From CAG-632 sp963626805 (GTDB lineage Bacteria; Bacillota; Clostridia; Lachnospirales; Lachnospiraceae), in contig CAVFXS010000023.1 in NCBI GenBank assembly GCA_963626805.1, positions 1-64,000 on the forward strand: a stretch of 64,000 bases of DNA. The letters run 5' to 3'. Made by a program: the position numbers and the translations under genes. The notes beneath the pieces were generated by a model. That model searched no databases and was not told where the DNA came from. It worked only from the letters and a program-made list of their open reading frames with translations. Below, one piece after another: positions 29,019 to 38,554 of this stretch. Each line of letters begins with the position of its first letter. The stretch's first letter is position 1.

Positions 29019-29047
29019 TTGCACCGGGCGCAGAATCCGGTTATACT
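29019..29047 (+). promoter_or_regulatory. sigma-A type promoter for the yigZ-like gene
   Basis: TTGCAC (29019-29024) and TATACT (29042-29047) are 17 bases apart, about 50 bases before the ATG at 29100. Confidence 0.7.
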
Positions 29048-29099
29048 GGGAAAAGATTGAAAAAGACCGGATAAAACGGTGTGACAGAAGGGAATCTGT

Positions 29100-29720
29100 A
29101 TGGAAGAATATTTAGCTCTGGTGGAAGCCGGACAGGATGAGATCACAGAGAAGAAATCAAGATTTATAGGCTATGCAATGCCGGTAGAATCCGAAGAGGA
29201 GGCACTGGCGGAGATAGAGAAGATTAAGAAGAAGCATTATGATGCCAGACATAACTGTTATGCGTTTTCGATCGGAACCGGGCCACAGCCGCTGCTACGG
29301 TTCTCGGATGACGGAGAACCGCAGGGCACGGCAGGCAAGCCGATTCTGGAAGTGATCGGTGGCAGCGGTGTCCGGAATGTCTGCATTGTGGTGACACGGT
29401 ATTTTGGCGGGATACTTCTGGGAACCGGAGGACTGGTCCGGGCATATACCGAAGCGGCAAAGGTGGCCCTGACAGCCGGAGTGGTGAAGAAGCAGCGACC
29501 GATGATCCGGGCGAGACTTGGTATGGATTACGGAGATCTGGGAAAACTACAGTATCTGATCGCACAGGAGGATGCGGCTATTGCCGATACGATCTACGAG
29601 GATCGGGTGACGCTCCTTGTGGATGTGTATGCACCGGACTATGAGCGGTTTGTAAAAGCGGTCACAGAGGCGACCGGTGCCAGAGTTCCGGTAGAAAAAT
29701 TAGAAGAATTCTTTGGTTAA
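29100..29720 (+). CDS. YigZ/IMPACT family protein (UPF0029)
   Basis: The 206-aa protein has the UPF0029 N-terminal domain with KKSRFIGYAMPVESEEEA, ARHNCYAFSIG, FSDDGEPQGTAGKPILEV, VVTRYFGGILLGTGGLVRAY, followed by the EF-G domain IV-like C-terminal DUF1949. The eukaryotic relative IMPACT modulates GCN2; in bacteria the role is unclear, and ribosome association has been proposed. It has its own promoter and precedes typA by about 100 bases. Confidence 0.93.
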   Translation: MEEYLALVEAGQDEITEKKSRFIGYAMPVESEEEALAEIEKIKKKHYDARHNCYAFSIGTGPQPLLRFSDDGEPQGTAGKPILEVIGGSGVRNVCIVVTRYFGGILLGTGGLVRAYTEAAKVALTAGVVKKQRPMIRARLGMDYGDLGKLQYLIAQEDAAIADTIYEDRVTLLVDVYAPDYERFVKAVTEATGARVPVEKLEEFFG

Positions 29721-29732
29721 AGAAGCTTTTTC

Positions 29733-29761
29733 TTGCCAAGCAACGCACTCTATGATAGAAT
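29733..29761 (+). promoter_or_regulatory. promoter of typA
   Basis: TTGCCA (29733-29738) and TAGAAT (29756-29761) are 17 bases apart. CAACGC before the -10 and GCGTTG after it (29740-29745 and 29766-29771) form an inverted repeat around the core promoter that could be an operator. Confidence 0.6.
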
Positions 29762-29817
29762 GTAACGCGTTGAAAAAGAGAGAAATGTAGATTTATAATA
29801 AGGAAAGAAGGCAATTT

Positions 29818-31656
29818 ATGAAAATCGCAAGAGAGGATATCCGGAATGTTGCAATTATCGCTCACGTTGACCATGGTAAGACAACCCTGGTGGATGAGTT
29901 GTTAAAGCAGAGCGGTGTGTTCCGGGAAAATCAGGAAGTAGCAGAGCGTGTAATGGATTCCAATGATATTGAGCGAGAGAGAGGTATTACCATTCTGTCT
30001 AAGAATACGGCAGTTATGTACGGTGATACCAAGATTAATATTATTGATACTCCGGGACATGCGGATTTCGGTGGAGAAGTAGAACGTGTCCTGAAAATGG
30101 TAAATGGCGTTATTCTGGTGGTAGATGCATTTGAGGGCGCAATGCCACAGACGAAATTCGTATTAAAGAAAGCGCTGGAACTGGATTTAAGTGTAATTGT
30201 CTGTATTAATAAGATCGACCGTCCGGAAGCAAGACCGGCAGAGGTTGTGGATGAGGTACTGGAGCTTCTGATGGATCTGGATGCAAGTGAGGAGCAGCTG
30301 GATTGTCCATTTATCTTCGCATCCGCAAAGACCGGTGTGGCAAGCACCGAGATGGATGTGCCGGGCACGGATATGAAGCCGCTGTTTGAGGCGATTATCA
30401 ATCATATTCCGGCACCGGAGGGAGATCCGGAGGCACCGACCCAGGTACTGATCAGTACCATTGATTATAATGAATATGTAGGCCGTATCGGTGTAGGTAA
30501 GGTAGATAACGGTTCTCTGAAGGTAAATCAGGAGGTTGTGCTGGTGAACCATCATGATCCGGATAAGCACCAGAGAGTTAAGATCGGTAAGTTATATGAG
30601 TTCAGCGGATTAAATAAGGTCGAGGTGACCGAGGCACAGATCGGCGCGATCGTAGCAATTTCCGGTATTGCGGATATTCACATCGGTGATACCCTTTGCT
30701 CACCGGAGGCACCGAACCCGATTCCGTTCCAGAAGATTTCAGAGCCTACGATTTCCATGCATTTCATGGTAAATGATTCACCGTTGGCCGGTAAGGAAGG
30801 AAAATTCGTAACCTCCCGTCATCTGCGTGACCGTCTGTTCCGGGAGCTGAATACAGATGTCAGCCTGCGGGTAGAAGAGACAGAGACGACCGAGGCATAT
30901 AAGGTATCCGGTCGTGGTGAGCTACATTTATCCGTCCTGATCGAGAATATGCGCCGGGAGGGTTATGAGTTCGCAGTCAGCAAGGCAGAGGTTATTTATA
31001 AAGAAGATGAGCGTGGCAAGAAGCTAGAGCCAATGGAGATCGCAGTCGTAGATGTTCCGGAAGATTTCTCCGGTACCGTGATCAATATGCTGACACAGCG
31101 TAAGGGTGAACTGCAGGGCATGGCACCGATGTCGGATGGCAATGTCCGTCTGGAGTTTAATATTCCGTCCCGTGGACTGATCGGATTCAGAAGTGAGTTT
31201 ATGACATCAACCAAGGGTACCGGTGTGATCAATACGATCTTTGACGGCTATGGACCATATAAGGGAGATATCCAGTACCGGAATCAGGGATCTCTGATCG
31301 CATATGAGAGTGGTACCAGTATCACTTACGGTCTGTTCAATGCACAGGAGCGTGGTACCCTGTTTATCGGGCCGGGCGAGGCTGTTTACGGTGGTATGGT
31401 TGTCGGACAGAACGGTAAGACCGATGATATCGAGGTAAATGTATGTAAGACCAAGCATCTGACCAATACCCGGTCATCCGGTTCGGATGATGCACTGAAG
31501 CTGGTTCCACCGAGAATCTTAAGTCTGGAACAGGCACTGGAGTTTATCGATACCGATGAGCTGCTGGAGATTACGCCAAAGAGTCTGCGTATCCGTAAGA
31601 AGATTTTGGATTCTACCATGCGTATGCGTGCAAAGAGAAATGCGCAGAGCAAATAA
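29818..31656 (+). CDS. typA: ribosome-associated GTPase TypA/BipA
   Basis: The 612-aa translational GTPase has the G motifs AHVDHGKTT, RGITI, DTPGHADFGG, NKIDRPEARP and the TypA-specific C-terminal domain (RGELHLSVLIENMRREGYEF, TSTKGTGVINTIFDGYGPYKG). It assists 50S assembly and translation under stress. The length matches the family (about 605-615 aa). ATG 29818 has AAGGAAAGAAGG upstream. A long hairpin terminator follows. Confidence 0.97.
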   Translation: MKIAREDIRNVAIIAHVDHGKTTLVDELLKQSGVFRENQEVAERVMDSNDIERERGITILSKNTAVMYGDTKINIIDTPGHADFGGEVERVLKMVNGVILVVDAFEGAMPQTKFVLKKALELDLSVIVCINKIDRPEARPAEVVDEVLELLMDLDASEEQLDCPFIFASAKTGVASTEMDVPGTDMKPLFEAIINHIPAPEGDPEAPTQVLISTIDYNEYVGRIGVGKVDNGSLKVNQEVVLVNHHDPDKHQRVKIGKLYEFSGLNKVEVTEAQIGAIVAISGIADIHIGDTLCSPEAPNPIPFQKISEPTISMHFMVNDSPLAGKEGKFVTSRHLRDRLFRELNTDVSLRVEETETTEAYKVSGRGELHLSVLIENMRREGYEFAVSKAEVIYKEDERGKKLEPMEIAVVDVPEDFSGTVINMLTQRKGELQGMAPMSDGNVRLEFNIPSRGLIGFRSEFMTSTKGTGVINTIFDGYGPYKGDIQYRNQGSLIAYESGTSITYGLFNAQERGTLFIGPGEAVYGGMVVGQNGKTDDIEVNVCKTKHLTNTRSSGSDDALKLVPPRILSLEQALEFIDTDELLEITPKSLRIRKKILDSTMRMRAKRNAQSK

Positions 31657-31737
31657 GGGAACCGATAGGAAATCAGCAGGAAGTAAGCTCCCGAAAACGT
31701 AATACAGAAAAGAAAACAGAGAAAAACATAGTAAAAT

Positions 31738-31807
31738 ATAAAAAGAAGTCAGATTCATTCAGGTGTCCGGGATTCCGGAACCGAAGGATGGATCTGGCTT
31801 CTTTTTC
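31738..31807 (+). terminator. long hairpin terminator after typA
   Basis: AAAAAGAAGTCAGAT near 31740 pairs, with a few mismatches, with ATCTGGCTTCTTTTT ending at about 31806, and an inner TCCGGGATTCCGGA hairpin sits in the loop. It is placed between typA and the convergent hslO. Confidence 0.75.
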
Positions 31808-31884
31808 GCTTGTTATGCGTTGGTTCTTCTTTGTTATTTATTGCAACTGTTGTAACTGCTTCGGTAATTATATTGCTATATTGC

Positions 31885-32754
31885 TTACTTTAGCATGTTT
31901 TTTAAGTCGTCCACGTCAAAGACATAATGCTTGTTGCAGAAGTGACAATTGACTTCGATCGGTTGATTGTCTGCAATCATTTCCTCGATATCCTTGCGGC
32001 TGATACTGCGTACCGCACGCTCGACCCGGTCTCTGGAGCAGTTGCACCGATAAGCGGTTGGAATCTGATCCATGATCCGGAGATCGTAGCCCCGGAAGAT
32101 ATCCTCCATAATGTCCTCTGGAGATTTTCCCTGATTTAACAGGGTGGTGATAGAAGTATAGTTTTTCAGACGTTCCTCCAGAGAATCGATCAGAGTCTCT
32201 TCGGCAAACGGCATCAATTGGATAATAAAGCCTCCGGCCTGTTGTACGGTGTTCTCATGATTCATTAGCACACCCAGTGCGACAGAGGTTGGCACCTGCT
32301 CACTGGTGGCAAAATAATAGGTCAGATCCTCCGCAATCTCACCGGAAACCAGCTGTGTCTGTCCGACATAAGGCTCTTTTAAGCCGATATCCTTGATCAC
32401 GCTTAATACACCCAGTCCCAGGGCACCGGCAACATCCAGTTTTCCCTTGTTGTTGGCAGGCAGGATGACGTTTGGATTTCCGACATAGCCTTTTACATTG
32501 GCGGCTCCGTCAGCGGTTACCATAAGACTGCCGATCGGTCCATTACATTTGATCTGCAGAGTGGTCAGATCCTCCTCGCTTTTACTCATGCTTCCCATCA
32601 TGGCACCGGCGGTCAGTAACCGGCCGAGAGCAGCGGTAGTGATCGGACTGGTGTTATGGATGGAACGGGCGGTTTCTACTGATTCTCTTGTGGTTGCAGC
32701 GAAGAAACGAACCTGATCGTCTGCTGCAGTTCCTCTTATAATATAATCTGACAT
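31885..32754 (-). CDS. hslO: Hsp33 redox-regulated chaperone
   Basis: The 289-aa protein has the Hsp33 N-terminal domain (DYIIRGTAADDQVRFFAATT) and the zinc-binding redox switch with CNCSRDR and CHFCNKHYVF near the C-terminus (Cys-x-Cys and Cys-x-x-Cys). Oxidation of these cysteines releases zinc and turns on holdase activity. ATG at 32754 is preceded by AAAGAGG. The following gene on the same strand, a methyltransferase, lies upstream and may be co-transcribed. Confidence 0.96.
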   Translation of the reverse strand: MSDYIIRGTAADDQVRFFAATTRESVETARSIHNTSPITTAALGRLLTAGAMMGSMSKSEEDLTTLQIKCNGPIGSLMVTADGAANVKGYVGNPNVILPANNKGKLDVAGALGLGVLSVIKDIGLKEPYVGQTQLVSGEIAEDLTYYFATSEQVPTSVALGVLMNHENTVQQAGGFIIQLMPFAEETLIDSLEERLKNYTSITTLLNQGKSPEDIMEDIFRGYDLRIMDQIPTAYRCNCSRDRVERAVRSISRKDIEEMIADNQPIEVNCHFCNKHYVFDVDDLKNMLK

Positions 32755-32791
32755 GTTAAAATCCTCTTTCTTATAATCAATGTAATATCAA

Positions 32792-33553
32792 TCAGACCGG
32801 AGATTTCCCATGCTCCCGTGCAATGACGTGGATGCGGGTGCTGTCCTCGTTTGGATGCTCGAAGGATAATTCGTCATAGGCATCCAGAAAAATAAGGCTC
32901 GCCTGAGCCAGCAGTTCCCTGATCTCCTCCAGGGAATAAGCACGCTGATAGTGCTCTTCCTCATATTTCCGGTATAAATCGTTTTCTTCCTGCACGAAGA
33001 TGCTTAATCCGAATTCATGAATCTGGGATTCGACATCGAAGTAATTGTCCCAGATAAAGCTTACGTCCTCCCGATCCTCGGCAATGGTGGATTCACCCAG
33101 AATATCTTCGTAGTAATGCCGGGTGTGGAAGTCAAAGATGAAGATGCCTTCCGGATCCAGATAATTATTGACCAGCCGGAAAACGGTCAGCAGATCCTGA
33201 GGGTCAGTGATGTAATTTATGCTGTCGCAGAAGCTGATGATTCCACGGACGGTTCCGTATAGTTCAAATTCCCGCATGTCCTGCAGAAGATACAGAATAT
33301 CATGCCCGGAGGTAACCCGTTTCTCCATGGCAAGCTCCAGCATATCCGGAGAATTGTCAATTCCGATCATATCAAATCCTCGATCTGCAAGAAGCTCTGT
33401 CAGGGTTCCGGTTCCACAGCCGAGCTCTGTCAGAAGACCGTCGGTAATCCTGTATTCGGCGAGCAATCGGCATAAATAATCGCAGCCTTTCTTATAAGGA
33501 AGGTTGTCCATGAAAGTATCATAGACCTGTGCAAAGCTGGTATATGAGTCCAT
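32792..33553 (-). CDS. class I SAM-dependent methyltransferase
   Basis: The 253-aa protein has SAM motif I LLTELGCGTGTLTELL near residue 40 and the acidic end of strand 2, GFDMIGIDNSPDML. The following FCDSINYITDPQDLLTVFRLV region matches the usual methyltransferase-11/25 core. ATG 33553 is chosen because GAGGAATCAT precedes it; the longer upstream frame runs into the promoter of the divergent gene. The substrate is unknown. It ends 37 bases before hslO begins. Confidence 0.88.
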   Translation of the reverse strand: MDSYTSFAQVYDTFMDNLPYKKGCDYLCRLLAEYRITDGLLTELGCGTGTLTELLADRGFDMIGIDNSPDMLELAMEKRVTSGHDILYLLQDMREFELYGTVRGIISFCDSINYITDPQDLLTVFRLVNNYLDPEGIFIFDFHTRHYYEDILGESTIAEDREDVSFIWDNYFDVESQIHEFGLSIFVQEENDLYRKYEEEHYQRAYSLEEIRELLAQASLIFLDAYDELSFEHPNEDSTRIHVIAREHGKSPV

Positions 33554-33656
33554 ATATGATTCCTCGATTCTGTCTGATATAAACACAATATACCATTGAT
33601 TATAGACCGTGAATGGAAATGCTGTCAAATAGGGAATGAAAAACAGATGGAAACAG

Positions 33657-33685
33657 TTGAGAGATCTATGAAAATGTAGTATAGT
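33657..33685 (+). promoter_or_regulatory. sigma-A type promoter for the membrane protein gene at 33713
   Basis: TTGAGA (33657-33662) and TATAGT (33680-33685) are 17 bases apart. Transcription would begin about 20 bases before the ATG. Confidence 0.65.
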
Positions 33686-33712
33686 AAATGGGAAATTAAG
33701 GAGTATGGAAGC

Positions 33713-34801
33713 ATGAAAAAGATAAAAAAAGCGGCAAGGCGCCTGAACTGGATTCTGTTCCGAAATACAGTGGCCAGGCTGATACCGGCGGTATTTATTC
33801 TGACATTGGTTTTGATAATCGTGGTGCATTATCCGATTCTTTATAAGATGTCAACCCATTCTGTAGAGAATCTGAACGAAATCAGCGGATGGTATCTGAA
33901 TGACAGCAATAATGTAGTGATAGAGATTCCGGTTATGAAATATACGGGATATGACTATTATGAGAATGGAAAGCGGTCGGGTGCGTATTATTATACATTT
34001 CAGGAGAATCAATGTATGTTTTTTCTGATTAAGACGAAGAATCCGGTTCCGGTGCTGAATAATACAAGAGTCAGAGGTACGATTCTTGGGGAGTCTGTGA
34101 ATTTTGAGGCAATGAAAAATGAATTTGCCAAAGAGCTGGGGCTGGATTATGATTCATTTGAAGAAGTTGTATATCCATTAATGATCAGTGAGATTGATTA
34201 TCCATATATGAAAATTATATTGATGTGGCTCTTGCTGATCCTTCCGTATATTATGTCGGTAATGACGATTCTGTTAAGTATATACTGGACGATTCGGCCT
34301 GATCGGCATCCGAGCACCCGCTCATTGAAGGAATTTGGTGACCGGAGACTGGTATATGAGGAAATTCGTTCTCAGCTTGGCAAACGACTGGTAAAACATC
34401 AGTACAATTATTATATTACAGATGAGTATTTGCTGATTAGTAACTGGAGAACGACAGACTTTGTCCGAATCGATTATATTAAATATATCTCAAAACATGT
34501 GATTACAAAGATGCATGGCAGAAAACAGATATACCGATTGACGATGTCAAACCCAGAGAAGATGTTTTATGAGCATGATTTCAAGCTGGAAAGCTGTGCA
34601 GATGAGATTATGGAGGCACTGGTAAAGCTGAACCCGATGATTGATAACCGATTGATAAAGATATTCGACCTGGATACTGCCTCAGGAGATGCAGGGATGG
34701 CAGAATCAGAACAGCCGAAGGCAAGGATACCGAAGACGGAAACGTTAGAGACAGAGTTGCCGGAGGAAACATCAAAGGAAAATGTTGATACCTCCAATTA
34801 G
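33713..34801 (+). CDS. membrane protein of unknown function (362 aa)
   Basis: A basic start (MKKIKKAARR) leads to one helix at about 21-42, an extracytoplasmic domain of about 120 aa with many tyrosines, a second hydrophobic region at 165-192, and a cytoplasmic part with YYITDEYLLISNWRTTDFVRIDYI, which looks like a PH-type or YcxB-like beta domain. The tail is acidic and probably disordered. I do not recognise the family with confidence. ATG 33713 has AAGGAG upstream. A perfect hairpin terminator follows. Confidence 0.65.
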   Translation: MKKIKKAARRLNWILFRNTVARLIPAVFILTLVLIIVVHYPILYKMSTHSVENLNEISGWYLNDSNNVVIEIPVMKYTGYDYYENGKRSGAYYYTFQENQCMFFLIKTKNPVPVLNNTRVRGTILGESVNFEAMKNEFAKELGLDYDSFEEVVYPLMISEIDYPYMKIILMWLLLILPYIMSVMTILLSIYWTIRPDRHPSTRSLKEFGDRRLVYEEIRSQLGKRLVKHQYNYYITDEYLLISNWRTTDFVRIDYIKYISKHVITKMHGRKQIYRLTMSNPEKMFYEHDFKLESCADEIMEALVKLNPMIDNRLIKIFDLDTASGDAGMAESEQPKARIPKTETLETELPEETSKENVDTSN

Positions 34802-34863
34802 TTAAGCTGCAATATGTAACAGAGCTTACAACTGAATATCTGAATGAAGTTTAAGGCGAAAGA

Positions 34864-34898
34864 GAAAACGACGTAATTATAAGGGTTACGTCGTTTTC
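34864..34898. terminator. bidirectional terminator, 13-bp perfect stem
   Basis: GAAAACGACGTAA (34864-34876) and TTACGTCGTTTTC (34886-34898) pair perfectly around a nine-base loop, between two converging genes. Confidence 0.85.
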
Positions 34899-34964
34899 AA
34901 TAAAACAATAAACTGAAGAAATATAAATACTCTGATAAAGATTTTATTGTTAAAATGTTTTGAA

Positions 34965-35432
34965 TTAAATCTCCTCCGGAGAAGCACCGTCTAAAACAGC
35001 TTCATCTGCTAAAGCATCTTCATCTTCAGAAGTATCAGATAAGCCTTCGTTCTCATATGCTTCAACATCCTCTGCATCAGACTCAGATGATGCAACGGAA
35101 GCTTTTTTCTTCTTTTCTGTAGCAGATTCTGATTCGGAATCGTCTGCAGCAATAGTGATGGAAGTATAACCACGGTTAGCAGATTCTGAATCGGAAGCAG
35201 CATCGCCATCTGCATCATCAAAGAAATCCGCATCATCGAAATAATCATCATCCTTCTTGCCAAGAACATTCTTGTTAACAAAAGACTTTACAGAATCCGC
35301 CTTTTCCTTTAACTTGATTTTCTGGAAAAACTCAACGATTTTATCCTTGAAAACATAACATGCAGTTCCTACTGCTGCAATACCTGCAACGACGGCGACC
35401 AGTTTAACGATTGTACCACCCTTTTTACTCAA
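34965..35432 (-). CDS. small acidic membrane-anchored protein (155 aa)
   Basis: It begins at a TTG (35432) with AGGAGA eight bases upstream. The first 27 residues give a single helix (VKLVAVVAGIAAVGTACYVF), then a Lys-rich amphipathic part like YtxH-type proteins, then a strongly acidic Asp/Glu/Ser tail with a short KKKKASV interruption. No catalytic motif is visible. Such proteins are common in Lachnospiraceae; no function is known to me. Confidence 0.6.
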   Translation of the reverse strand: MSKKGGTIVKLVAVVAGIAAVGTACYVFKDKIVEFFQKIKLKEKADSVKSFVNKNVLGKKDDDYFDDADFFDDADGDAASDSESANRGYTSITIAADDSESESATEKKKKASVASSESDAEDVEAYENEGLSDTSEDEDALADEAVLDGASPEEI

Positions 35433-35520
35433 TTGCGATCTCTCCTTTTATTTTTAATATATTGTTTCACATATTGAATATTTTAATACGAAATTGGGAA
35501 AAAATCAATTAGAAATGTGA

Positions 35521-35590
35521 TATAATAAATCCGTCAGGCAGAGAAACTGCGAGACTGCTTGCAGGCGTAGCAGCTTCTCTATCTGACGGA
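35521..35590 (+). promoter_or_regulatory. -10 element followed by a 61-base leader hairpin
   Basis: TATAAT at 35521-35526 would place the transcription start at about 35533, at the foot of a hairpin. TCCGTCAG (35530-35537) pairs with CTGACGGA (35583-35590) and AGAGAA (35540-35545) with TTCTCT (35575-35580), enclosing further short inverted segments. No T-run follows, so it is not a simple terminator. It lies upstream of the C39-like gene. Confidence 0.5.
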
Positions 35591-35704
35591 TAAACAGACA
35601 TGAGCAAGGAATGCGAAAGCATGGATTGCGAATGGCGGTTTATGCTTTCGAGAGTTCGTAGAACAGAGAAAGCATATTATTTTAATGAGGGTAAAGGTAT
35701 TACC

Positions 35705-36535
35705 ATGGCAGAAAAGAAAAAACATATGTTGTTAAGAATATTATGCATATCCCTTCTCTGTTTTGTGGGAATCTTTTTTTACTCCCTGCATTGGGAGGAA
35801 ATCAACCGAGTCAACTGGAAGGAAAAGAGCGAACAGGTGTTGAAACGGTTAGAACCGGCTCCGGAGACTGTAGAAGGTTTATTCAGACCGGTGGAGATGT
35901 CACGTAACATGCCTGCGCTTAGCCGGCTGGCACAGAAAGATACACTATTAATTGCAGTACCGTTGATCACACAGCAGGAAAGTGGCTATCAGACTGGTTG
36001 CGAGCTGGTAAGCGGAGCAATGCTTTTAAATTACTATGGAAGCGGTACGACGGCACAGGAATTGTATGAGCAGATGGATCGAACCTTCGGGCCGGAGGAT
36101 GCATCCGGAAACGGTGTGAATCCGGCACAATACTTCATTGGAAATCCGACAGGAAAAGCCGGGTATGGATGCTATGCAGGAGCTCTGACTACCGGCTTGA
36201 ACCGGGTTCTGAACGGGGAACGCTATGCGGTAGATATTACGGGAACCGAGCTTGAAATGATCGAGAAAAATTATATAGAACAGGGAACGCCGGTGATTAT
36301 ATGGGCGACCGTCCATATGTCGGCACCGAGAGAAGGGGACAGTTGGAAATTGGCAGATGGAAGCACCTTCCAGTGGATAGCAGGGGAGCATTGTCTGGTG
36401 TTGGTGGGAGCAGATGATAAATATTATTATTTCAATGATCCGGATCATTCCGGTGAGGCGATCGGCTATGAGAAGGAGCTGGTCAGACAGCGGTATGAGC
36501 AGTTGGGGAAACAGGCAATTATTATATCAAGATAG
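35705..36535 (+). CDS. C39-like family peptidase, membrane-anchored
   Basis: The 276-aa protein starts at ATG 35705 (GAGGGTAAAGG upstream); an upstream in-frame ATG at 35600 lies close to the leader hairpin. A basic start and one helix (MLLRILCISLLCFVGIFFY) anchor it with the rest outside. The peptidase_C39_2 domain has catalytic Cys in QTGCELVSGAMLLNYYG and His in IAGEHCLVLVGADD. The substrate is unknown; it may cut peptidoglycan-linked or secreted peptides. It is followed 12 bases later by the MutS-like gene. Confidence 0.82.
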   Translation: MAEKKKHMLLRILCISLLCFVGIFFYSLHWEEINRVNWKEKSEQVLKRLEPAPETVEGLFRPVEMSRNMPALSRLAQKDTLLIAVPLITQQESGYQTGCELVSGAMLLNYYGSGTTAQELYEQMDRTFGPEDASGNGVNPAQYFIGNPTGKAGYGCYAGALTTGLNRVLNGERYAVDITGTELEMIEKNYIEQGTPVIIWATVHMSAPREGDSWKLADGSTFQWIAGEHCLVLVGADDKYYYFNDPDHSGEAIGYEKELVRQRYEQLGKQAIIISR

Positions 36536-36547
36536 TAGGAAGAGAGA

Positions 36548-38401
36548 ATGCTAGTAATTAAAGAAGCAATTGAGATAACTGAACAGCAGATAGAAAGCTA
36601 TCAGGAACAGAGCCGGAATAAAAAGCAGCAGTATAATCGCATCAGCATCGGCAGGCTTTTGCTGTTTTGCGGAATTATTGGCGGTATCCTGCTTGGAACA
36701 GCGGGAAAATTCTGGTGGGGATGGCTGATTGCTGCAGGTATGCTGATTACATTTGTTCTGGTCATGCGGTGGCATGAAAAACTCCGCATGGAACAACGGT
36801 ATCTGGAGAATCGGATTCGGGTAGAACGCAGACAGCTTGCAAGATTACAGGGAGAGTGGGAGACATTTCCGGATACAGGTGCGGAATTTCTGGAGGAGAA
36901 GGATTATGTGGCACGTGATCTGGATATTTTTGGAAAAGCATCCCTGTATCAGATGATCTGCACATCACACACACCGTGTGGCAGACAGAGGCTGGCAGAG
37001 ATACTGAAGCAGGGTGAACCGGACTTACAGTGTTTAAGAGACCGCCAGGAAGCAGTACAGGAACTGATGCGGAACCGGGAACTGATGGGAAGGTATGAAG
37101 CATTTGCTCTGAATATAGAATCGGAAATTAGAGAGCCGGCAGCGTCTCTAAGGGAAACGATAGGAGAAAGTACAAATGGGGGTGCGGCAACCGCAGGTGT
37201 AAGCGCGACCGAAAATGTGACTGCAACAGACTACATGGGCATTAAGAAGCAGGGGATGATTTTGCGGGTGATTGGAATTGCTTATACAGGTCTGTTTATT
37301 CTTGGGCTTGTGGGAATGGCATTGGACTGGTGGCCGACCGGAGTGATCCTGATTTTGTTTTTTACAGCGCTGGGAATATCGTGGCTGACTGGTGGAACCT
37401 GCAACCGACTGTTCGGAAACATTTTTGCACAGGAACAGCAACTGTACGAATATTTGCATATGATGTATACAATAAAGTCGGCTGCATTTGAGAGTCAGAT
37501 GCTCTCAGTACTTGCCGGTCAGATTGCAGGCGAGGGGAGTGCAATGGAGGGATTCGGGAAACTGGAGCGTATTTTGGCTGCATATAATATCAGACATAAT
37601 CCAATTGTACACTGGGTGCTTTCCGGCATCTGTCTGTATGATTATCATCTGGCAGCATGGGCATCAGAGTGGAGAATGCGGTATGAAGAGAAGCTCCAAG
37701 AGGGAATCCGGGCATTAGGGGAGATTGAAATGCTGAACAGTCTGGCAGTGACAGGTACGCTACATCAGACTTCAATGCCGGAGATTTTGCAGCAGGATCA
37801 GGTGGAACTATCTCTACGGAATGTCAGCCATCCATTGATTCCGGCTGAACAGGCAGTTCCGAATAGCATTGAACTGAAAGATCAGACCATCATCGTCACA
37901 GGCTCCAATATGTCTGGCAAGACGACTTTTTTAAGGTGCATTGGTATTAATCTGGTGCTTGCCTATGCGGGGGCACCGGTCTGTGCAGGGACAATGCGTA
38001 CGACAAGGATGCGGCTGTTTACCTCTATGCGTGTGGTAGATGATGTCAGCCATGGCGTTTCTACTTTCTATGCAGAGATTTTGCGGATTAAGGAGATGGT
38101 GGAATATGGAAAGAAGGATCAGCCGATGCTGTGTCTGATTGATGAGATCTTCAAGGGAACCAATTCGGCAGACCGGATCGTCGGGGCAGAGGCTGTGATT
38201 AAGAAATTAACGGGATCGAAACATCTGACAATTGTTTCCACACATGACTTTGAATTATGTAAGCTTGCCGGAAATTATCATTTTGAGGAATATTATGAAG
38301 GAGATGAGATCCACTTTGACTATCAGCTGAAACGTGGAATGTGTACAACAACAAATGCTCTTTACCTTCTGAAAATGGCAGGTTTGACGGAAAATGAATA
38401 A
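36548..38401 (+). CDS. membrane-bound MutS-like ATPase
   Basis: The 617-aa protein has two N-terminal helices (about 33-72), two more in the middle (about 237-281), then the MutS core and ATPase: Walker A GSNMSGKTTFL near 452, the trans-acting helix region FTSMRVVDDVSHGVSTFYAE, Walker B CLIDEIFKGTNSADR and STHDFELC. It lacks the mismatch-recognition domain I, so it is not a mismatch repair MutS. The membrane version is frequent in Firmicutes and Bacteroidetes and has no defined role. Twelve bases separate it from the C39 gene, suggesting a shared operon. Confidence 0.88.
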   Translation: MLVIKEAIEITEQQIESYQEQSRNKKQQYNRISIGRLLLFCGIIGGILLGTAGKFWWGWLIAAGMLITFVLVMRWHEKLRMEQRYLENRIRVERRQLARLQGEWETFPDTGAEFLEEKDYVARDLDIFGKASLYQMICTSHTPCGRQRLAEILKQGEPDLQCLRDRQEAVQELMRNRELMGRYEAFALNIESEIREPAASLRETIGESTNGGAATAGVSATENVTATDYMGIKKQGMILRVIGIAYTGLFILGLVGMALDWWPTGVILILFFTALGISWLTGGTCNRLFGNIFAQEQQLYEYLHMMYTIKSAAFESQMLSVLAGQIAGEGSAMEGFGKLERILAAYNIRHNPIVHWVLSGICLYDYHLAAWASEWRMRYEEKLQEGIRALGEIEMLNSLAVTGTLHQTSMPEILQQDQVELSLRNVSHPLIPAEQAVPNSIELKDQTIIVTGSNMSGKTTFLRCIGINLVLAYAGAPVCAGTMRTTRMRLFTSMRVVDDVSHGVSTFYAEILRIKEMVEYGKKDQPMLCLIDEIFKGTNSADRIVGAEAVIKKLTGSKHLTIVSTHDFELCKLAGNYHFEEYYEGDEIHFDYQLKRGMCTTTNALYLLKMAGLTENE

Positions 38402-38461
38402 TAATTGGCAATATGCACAAAAAACTTTGGGAAAATACCACGAATAAACAATGATTGGATA

Positions 38462-38490
38462 TTGAACAATTTATATTATTGTGCTAAAAT
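38462..38490 (+). promoter_or_regulatory. sigma-A type promoter for the 699-aa protein gene
   Basis: TTGAAC (38462-38467) and TAAAAT (38485-38490) are 17 bases apart, about 65 bases before the ATG at 38555. Confidence 0.65.
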
Positions 38491-38554
38491 CTCTATTAGT
38501 TAGACAATTATTATACATAATACACATAAAATAAGGACAAGGGGGTAAAAAGAA

